12,033 bases of DNA from Holosporaceae bacterium UBA3830 (GTDB taxonomy: Bacteria; Pseudomonadota; Alphaproteobacteria; UBA3830): the NCBI GenBank assembly GCA_002393025.1, contig DGIE01000027.1:1-12033 (forward strand), read 5' to 3'. Below, one piece after another: positions 6,775-12,033 of the stretch. The position numbers were made by a program, and so were the translations under genes. The notes beneath the pieces are model-generated. The model ran no database searches, was not told the DNA's origin, and saw only the letters and a program-made list of their open reading frames with translations. The first letter of the stretch is position 1, and the number at the start of each line of letters is the position of its first letter.

Positions 6775-8640
6775 ATGCCGATGTCCCTAATCGATGTGCT
6801 GCCGAAGATTGTGGCAGAAGGAAAGAAAGAAGTTGAGAAGATTCTTCGACGTTTGGAAAGTAACCATAAAATACTTTTGCAAACAAACGAATGCGTGCTT
6901 CCTGTGCGTAAGGACAGCAATCTATTTGTAGGCGAACAATGTTTTGATAAACGAGATTGGTTTAATCGCCTCTGTTATGGAGATAATTTGCTGGTAATGC
7001 AGGCTTTGCTGAACGGAGATCCCTCAACGAGACTGCCGTCTATGCGAGGGATGATCGATTTAATTTATATTGATCCCCCCTTCGATTCAAAAGCAGATTA
7101 CCGCACGAAAATATCACTTCCCGGTACTGCTGTCGATTTAAAGCCGACTGTTTTGGAGCAGTTTGCTTACTCCGATATGTGGAAAGACGGGACGGTAAGT
7201 TATCTGAGAAATCTATATCCGAGATTATGCTTGATGAAGGAATTGCTATCCGAGAGAGGATCAATCTATGTGCATCTTGATTGGCATGTGTGTCATTATG
7301 TAAAGATTTTGATGGATGAAATATTTGGGAAAGAGAATTTTATTAACGAAATTATATGGTGTTATAAATCAGGAGGAGTTGGCAACTCAGCTTTTGCAAA
7401 AAAACACGACAACATTTTATTTTACAGAAAGAATGCGACCGATTATATATTTCATATATTAAAGGAAAAATCGTATAACAGCGATCTAAAAAAATATGGT
7501 TTTAAAAGTGCAAAAGAACTTCAATTTCAAGACGATATTGGTTGGTATACATTAGTCAATTGTAAGGATTATTGGAATATTGACATGGTCGGTAGAAGCT
7601 CGGAAGAACGTATAAATTACGCTACCCAAAAACCAGAGGCATTACTTGAACGTATTATAAAAGCCTCTTCAAACGAAGACTCCATTGTTGCTGATTTCTT
7701 TGCAGGAAGCGGAACAACGGGGGCGGTCGCGGAAAAATTAGGTCGACGGTGGGTTATGTCTGATCTCGGTAAGCCTGCAAATATGATTATGAGAAAAAGA
7801 TTGATCGATCAGGAAGCAAAACCATTTCTGTATCAATCTGTCGGAGATTATCAAAAAGAAATATTCGCAGCAACAAAGGAATTTAAACGCGTTGGGGATT
7901 TATCTCAAGTCGTTCTGAATTTATACGGAGCTCAGCCGTTTCATGAAGAAGGTATTCCAAGAAATCTTGGGAAATTGCAAGATGGTCGGACACTTGTTTA
8001 CGTCGACAGTCCGAACAAAATGACGGGATTATCAACTTTAAAGCGCGCTTTGGAATTTAAAAACATCCTTTTGGGAGGATGGAATAAAGTCATTGTCCTC
8101 GGCTGGAATTTCGTATTTGATATCGTTGAAATTATAAAACAATTTGATAGAAAACAGCTCGAAGTTTTGGTTATTCCTCCTGATTTGCTTTCTCAGTTAA
8201 GTAAGAATCGCTGTTACGAAAAGTTAATCGACAGCGGAAAGATTCGGTTTTCATCTTTACAGTATCTGACCATAAAGGAACCGCGAGTCAGAAGCGTAAG
8301 TTCAAGCGAAGAAGAAATTATCAGAGAATTGGATAATTATGTGCTGCTTTCTCCCGATGCATTGCCGTTAGATGAAAAGAATAAAGAAAAACTTCAGGAT
8401 ATAATTGCCTGAGACCCATTGGCTTTAACCGAATATTGGAGCGTGGATCCAGATTTCGACGGCATAACTTTCCGCAATAAATGGCAGGACTATCGAGGAA
8501 ACACTTTTAACAATCATGATGAGTTCAGAACGATTACAACAGCTAAAATTATTACTCCGAAGATCGAAAGAAAACGAAAAATTTACGTGAAAACAGTGGA
8601 TGTCTTCGGGTTGGAAGCTTGCGTGATAAAGGAGATATGA
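6775..8640 (+). CDS. mod: Type III restriction-modification methyltransferase Mod, with an internal in-frame TGA
   Basis: An N6-adenine DNA methyltransferase of the beta class: DPPF (motif IV) at residues 100-103 precedes FAGSG (motif I, SAM binding) at 309-313, with the target-recognition region between; TQKPEALLERII lies just before motif I. ATG 6775 is preferred over TTG 6769 because GGAGG lies nine bases upstream and MSLIDVLPKIVAEGK is the usual Mod opening. The frame meets TGA at 8410-8412 after 545 residues, then continues in the same frame as DPLALTEYWSVDPDFDG...VDVFGLEA to a second TGA at 8638. That 73-residue tail is the standard C-terminus of this Mod family, so the TGA splits one ancestral gene. 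All motifs needed for methylation lie before it, but the tail probably contributes to the complex with Res. Possible outcomes are a truncated enzyme, readthrough, or re-initiation at TTG 8419. It is followed directly by res. Confidence 0.88.
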
Positions 8641-8641
8641 G

Positions 8642-11524
8642 ATGCCTAGTTTGCTCAACACGGGAACGAGAGATATTCCTTTGAGATTCGCTGAACAGCT
8701 AACGAAAAGGGTTAATGAAGAATGGGAATCGGGGAAATTTATCAATAAAGTAAGTCCGATAACTCAAGATTTGCTGCGCTTTTGGTTTCCCCAAGCTTTC
8801 TGTGATGAAAGAGAATTCAACTTTCACGAAGGACAGAAACAAGCGATTTTGAATACGATTTACTGTCATGAAATTTTAAAAACTAAGTCAGTATCCGATC
8901 TGTATCAACAAGCAAATTCGGATATTGTAAACGACAGATTTCTCCAAACCATAAAGAAAGATAAATTTTCTCATCCGAAATATTGTATCAAAATGGCGAC
9001 CGGAACGGGTAAGACTTGGTGCATGCATGCGATTTTCTTATGGCAATATCTGAATGCAAAATTCAATAACTCAAAAAAGAGCTGTTCATTTACAAAGAAT
9101 TTTCTTTTTGTTGCTCCCGGATTAATTGTATATGAAAGATTGCTCGATGCTTTTTTAGGTAAAGAAAACGAAGATGGAATTCGAGATTTTGAGACATCAG
9201 ATTTAAAACGATATCAGGAGCTTTTTGTTCCTGAAAAATATCGTGAAGCAGTTTTAAGCTTTGTACAAAATAATGTCATAAAAAAAGATGAAATAGGACG
9301 TAAAGTTACGGGAGAAGGAATCATCGTTACCAATTGGCACGTACTAATGGGAGCTGAAAACGAAGCCGAAGAGGGTTCTTCTCTTCTTTCAAATCCAAGT
9401 AGTATCGTAAAGGATTTACTGCCGATTACTCCGGGTACAACTGCGGGACATTCGCTGGAATCTCTGGATAATCAATATTTAAGTGGTAACGAGTTGGAGT
9501 ATTTGCGATCTCTCGAGAATATATGCGTATTCAACGATGAAGCACATCACATTCATGAAACCAAAACCGCTGACGAGATAAAAGAAGTCGAATGGCAAAA
9601 GTCTCTGAATTATATTTCTGAAAATAAAAAAGAAAACTTCATTCAGATAGACTTCTCAGTAACTCCCTATGACGTAACAGGTTCAGGCCAAAGGCGTACA
9701 AAGCATTATTTCCCGCATGTGATCGTTGATTATACTTTGCACCAAGCTATTTATTCAGGTCTGGTAAAAACGATTGCCATAGATAGACGTAAAGAAATAG
9801 ATTCTCTTTCTGATAATGATTTGAATTTTAAAGCTATCTACGACGGTAAAGAAATCGTTGGATTATCAGATGGGCAGAAATTAATGCTGAGAGCAGGATT
9901 GGTACGTCTTCAACTTTTGGAGGAAGAATTCGTTAAGTACAATAAATATCCGAAAATGCTCGTAGTTTGTGAAAATACAAAGGTTTCTAACATGGTGATG
10001 GATTTTCTTGGGCAAAGCGGATGGTCTGATCGAAACATAGTTCAAATAGATTCAGATAAAAAGGGAAATATTAAGCCTGATGAATGGAAAAACTTGAAAC
10101 AAACTCTGTTCAATATTGATAAAAAATCCTCTCCGAAGATCATTGTATCGGTCTTAATGTTACGCGAAGGATTTGATGTAAACAATGTTTGCGTGATAGT
10201 TCCGTTACGTTCTGCAGACAGTTCTATTCTTCTGGAACAAGTCATCGGACGTGGTTTGAGATTAATGTGGCGCGAGCCTGAATACACCGAAATCAAAACG
10301 GAAAATCGTCATAAAATGCTTGATTTAAAGCAAGAACCCAACGGATATTATGATATCTTACATATAGTAGAATACCCTCAATTCATTCAATTTTATGAAG
10401 ATCTGAAAAAAGATATGATTTTTGAAGAAAAAGAAGAAGTTAAGCGAAAAAACATTTTAGGAGACATTATTACGGTTGGGTTGAAAAAAAATTACGAAGA
10501 TTATGATTTCTATATTCCGTATATCATAAAAGATCGAGAAGAAATGTTATCTCCTAAAAATCTGAGCGCCGATAATTTCAAAGCTCTCCCGTGGACTTTA
10601 AAACAATTAAGATCCATTACAGATCGTTCGAACGAAGTTTTTGAAGCTCAAGAAATGACTGTAAAAACTCTCTTTGGTGAATATAAAGTTCATAGTGGTA
10701 TTTTTGATGCTAAAAGCTACAACGATTTTTTGGCTAAAATAGTTGCGACAATTACCACAAATATTTCTCAATATCATGAAGAATTCCCGATATTGCAGAT
10801 CAATCAAACTTCGCTGGCAGCTGTAATCGACGAATACATACGCAATAAATTATTTGGGGAGTCTTTTGATCCAATGGACAGCAATAATTGGCGTGTTTTA
10901 ATGTTGCTGAAGGGTGAAGTTATAAAACACATTATGAAAGAGGTAAGTCAATCGATTTACGAACTTTTAAACAATGTAAACGTAGAAGAAGCCATAGTTG
11001 AAAAGAAGTATTTTTCAGAAGTTCCAAACTTAAAAATACGAAAGAATTTTTCTTTGAATATTCAAAAATCTATTTATGAAAAAACAGGATATCCATCTAA
11101 CAAAGGAGAATTTGAGAAAAGCTTTTTAGAATTTGTTGATGCAGATTCCGAAGTAGAACGTCTCTTAAAAATCAACGAAAATCATCATAAATTCGCTCGT
11201 ATGAAATATATTCGAACAGACGGAATGCTTTCTTCTTACTCGCCTGATTTTATGGTTAAAATTGATAATGATATATACATAGTTGAAACAAAAGCGCAGA
11301 AAGACATCAGTCAAGAGAATGTCGTACAAAAGCAGAAAAGTGCTCTAGATTGGATTAAAAAAGTTAATGAATTATCTTTAGAAGATCGTATGCAGGCAAC
11401 TTGGCATTATGTGATTTTGGATGATAAGACCTTCGAGAATATGAAAAGTAAAGGAGCTTCCGCGAAGTATATGCTAGATTATTGTGAACTTATATATGCA
11501 AAAGTAAATGGAAATTTGTTTTGA
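8642..11524 (+). CDS. res: Type III restriction endonuclease subunit Res
   Basis: A 960-aa ATP-dependent SF2 helicase/translocase fused to a nuclease domain; it works with Mod to cleave DNA between head-to-head unmethylated sites. Visible motifs are Walker A ATGTGKT (119-125), DEAH box (299-302), SVTP motif III (339-342), EQVIGRGLR motif VI (532-540), and a C-terminal PD-(D/E)xK site with D869 in SPDF and E882-T-K884 in IVETKAQ. The AAGGAG ribosome site (seven bases before ATG) lies in the last codons of mod and the genes are one base apart, so translation is probably coupled. The reading frame is intact, about the usual length for Res. If Mod is impaired by its TGA, an active Res would endanger the cell, so some Mod function is likely kept or Res is inactive alone. 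Confidence 0.93.
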   Translation: MPSLLNTGTRDIPLRFAEQLTKRVNEEWESGKFINKVSPITQDLLRFWFPQAFCDEREFNFHEGQKQAILNTIYCHEILKTKSVSDLYQQANSDIVNDRFLQTIKKDKFSHPKYCIKMATGTGKTWCMHAIFLWQYLNAKFNNSKKSCSFTKNFLFVAPGLIVYERLLDAFLGKENEDGIRDFETSDLKRYQELFVPEKYREAVLSFVQNNVIKKDEIGRKVTGEGIIVTNWHVLMGAENEAEEGSSLLSNPSSIVKDLLPITPGTTAGHSLESLDNQYLSGNELEYLRSLENICVFNDEAHHIHETKTADEIKEVEWQKSLNYISENKKENFIQIDFSVTPYDVTGSGQRRTKHYFPHVIVDYTLHQAIYSGLVKTIAIDRRKEIDSLSDNDLNFKAIYDGKEIVGLSDGQKLMLRAGLVRLQLLEEEFVKYNKYPKMLVVCENTKVSNMVMDFLGQSGWSDRNIVQIDSDKKGNIKPDEWKNLKQTLFNIDKKSSPKIIVSVLMLREGFDVNNVCVIVPLRSADSSILLEQVIGRGLRLMWREPEYTEIKTENRHKMLDLKQEPNGYYDILHIVEYPQFIQFYEDLKKDMIFEEKEEVKRKNILGDIITVGLKKNYEDYDFYIPYIIKDREEMLSPKNLSADNFKALPWTLKQLRSITDRSNEVFEAQEMTVKTLFGEYKVHSGIFDAKSYNDFLAKIVATITTNISQYHEEFPILQINQTSLAAVIDEYIRNKLFGESFDPMDSNNWRVLMLLKGEVIKHIMKEVSQSIYELLNNVNVEEAIVEKKYFSEVPNLKIRKNFSLNIQKSIYEKTGYPSNKGEFEKSFLEFVDADSEVERLLKINENHHKFARMKYIRTDGMLSSYSPDFMVKIDNDIYIVETKAQKDISQENVVQKQKSALDWIKKVNELSLEDRMQATWHYVILDDKTFENMKSKGASAKYMLDYCELIYAKVNGNLF

Positions 11525-11611
11525 ACCTACTCATAAGGGGCTTCAACAATTTTTTCCAAAAAACAAACCCTAACGTGCTAAAATATAAGCATAGAATGGT
11601 TTGAGAAAATT

Positions 11612-12033
11612 ATGAAGAAAATTACTGATGAACAAGACATCGCAAGCGTAAAAATTAATGGGAATGATTACGAAATTCCAAAAGATTTGGCGTTATCGAC
11701 GTTGGGGTTTGTTGTAATGAATTCCAACGGTGTTGTTTCGAAAGAAGCAGATAAACTCAGTACTCAAGCGCAGATCGATTTTCTGTTTAATCCCGAAGAA
11801 ATAACGGAACAGACTTTGATTTCAGCCTTAATTGGAGCTCAAAACCGAAGCAATCAGCTTTACAGTGCAGGAGTTCAATCGCAATCGTTGCCATTCAAAG
11901 AGCTATATTTGAAATATGCAACAAAATACCAAAGCCGCGTAGCTCAGTTAGCCATCACCCTTTCGAAATTCAAAAACAAAACGCAAAAGATAATCGTCGA
12001 GAAAATCAACATCGAAAAAGGAGATCAAGCCAT
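11612..12033 (+). CDS. Conserved mobile-element-type hypothetical protein (3' end outside the window)
   Basis: An open frame from ATG 11612 (MKKITDEQDIASVKING) runs 140 codons to the window edge without a stop. The ribosome site is weak (GAG eight bases upstream) and a -10-like TAAAAT lies at 11579-11584. The C-terminal half, LISALIGAQNRSNQLY... LYLKYATKYQSRVAQLAITL, ending TQKIIVEKINIEKGDQA, resembles the small protein of prophages and integrative elements of alphaproteobacteria that usually ends QKVTVEHVHVHEGGQAIVG. That likeness is from memory of the pattern. Its function is unknown. Its presence marks the right side as mobile-element DNA, in keeping with the DUF927 gene on the left. Confidence 0.6.
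   Translation, partial: MKKITDEQDIASVKINGNDYEIPKDLALSTLGFVVMNSNGVVSKEADKLSTQAQIDFLFNPEEITEQTLISALIGAQNRSNQLYSAGVQSQSLPFKELYLKYATKYQSRVAQLAITLSKFKNKTQKIIVEKINIEKGDQA

Noticed and set aside
8410..8412. Reassignment of TGA to a sense codon in this organism
   Set aside because: res and the mod tail end at TGA at sensible places, and tryptophan is encoded by TGG throughout. A local mutation or readthrough is simpler.
11550..11563. Rho-independent terminator after res (TTTTTTCCAAAAAA)
   Set aside because: The stem is only A-T pairs around two bases, with no GC stem, so it would not be stable.

Overview
The window is an AT-rich stretch of a bacterial accessory genome. The host looks like an intracellular or protist-associated bacterium. 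Supporting signs are gene decay (interrupted and frameshifted genes), dispersed palindromic repeats lodged in and beside genes as in Rickettsia-type genomes, and a secreted protein that carries a nuclear-localisation-like motif. Clear Shine-Dalgarno sites (GGAGG, AAGGAG) argue against Bacteroidetes. An alphaproteobacterial endosymbiont is my best guess, but no marker gene is present and this is inference.

Layout. Bases 1-230 hold the tail of an IS200/IS605-family TnpA and its structured right end. This element sits inside a DUF927-type helicase/primase gene, whose remaining 3' part (229-1804) also carries a +1 frameshift near 361. A ~310-bp imperfect palindrome (1805-2116) fills the gap to a convergent two-gene RloA/RloB (AbiL-like) defence operon on the minus strand (2117-3972). 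After ~500 bp without a gene comes a plus-strand gene (4476-5777) for a Sec-exported protein with a KKAKV motif and an HxE...PCxxC deaminase-like zinc site. A minus-strand Mpi-like DNA invertase gene (5859-6552) has lost its middle to a second copy of the palindromic repeat. Divergent from it is a type III restriction-modification operon, mod (6775-8640, interrupted by an in-frame TGA at 8410) and res (8642-11524). The window ends inside a gene (11612-12033) that resembles a small protein of prophages and integrative elements.

How the parts may work together. The segment between the invertase gene and mod is bounded by 18-bp inverted repeats (one mismatch). It holds a 12-bp palindrome that overlaps a possible -35 box in each direction. 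With an Mpi-like invertase next door, this looks like a promoter switch for the type III system, possibly now locked because the invertase is broken. RloAB and the type III system make this a defence island on mobile DNA. The deaminase-like exported protein is the most novel single gene and would more likely act on a host cell than on phage.
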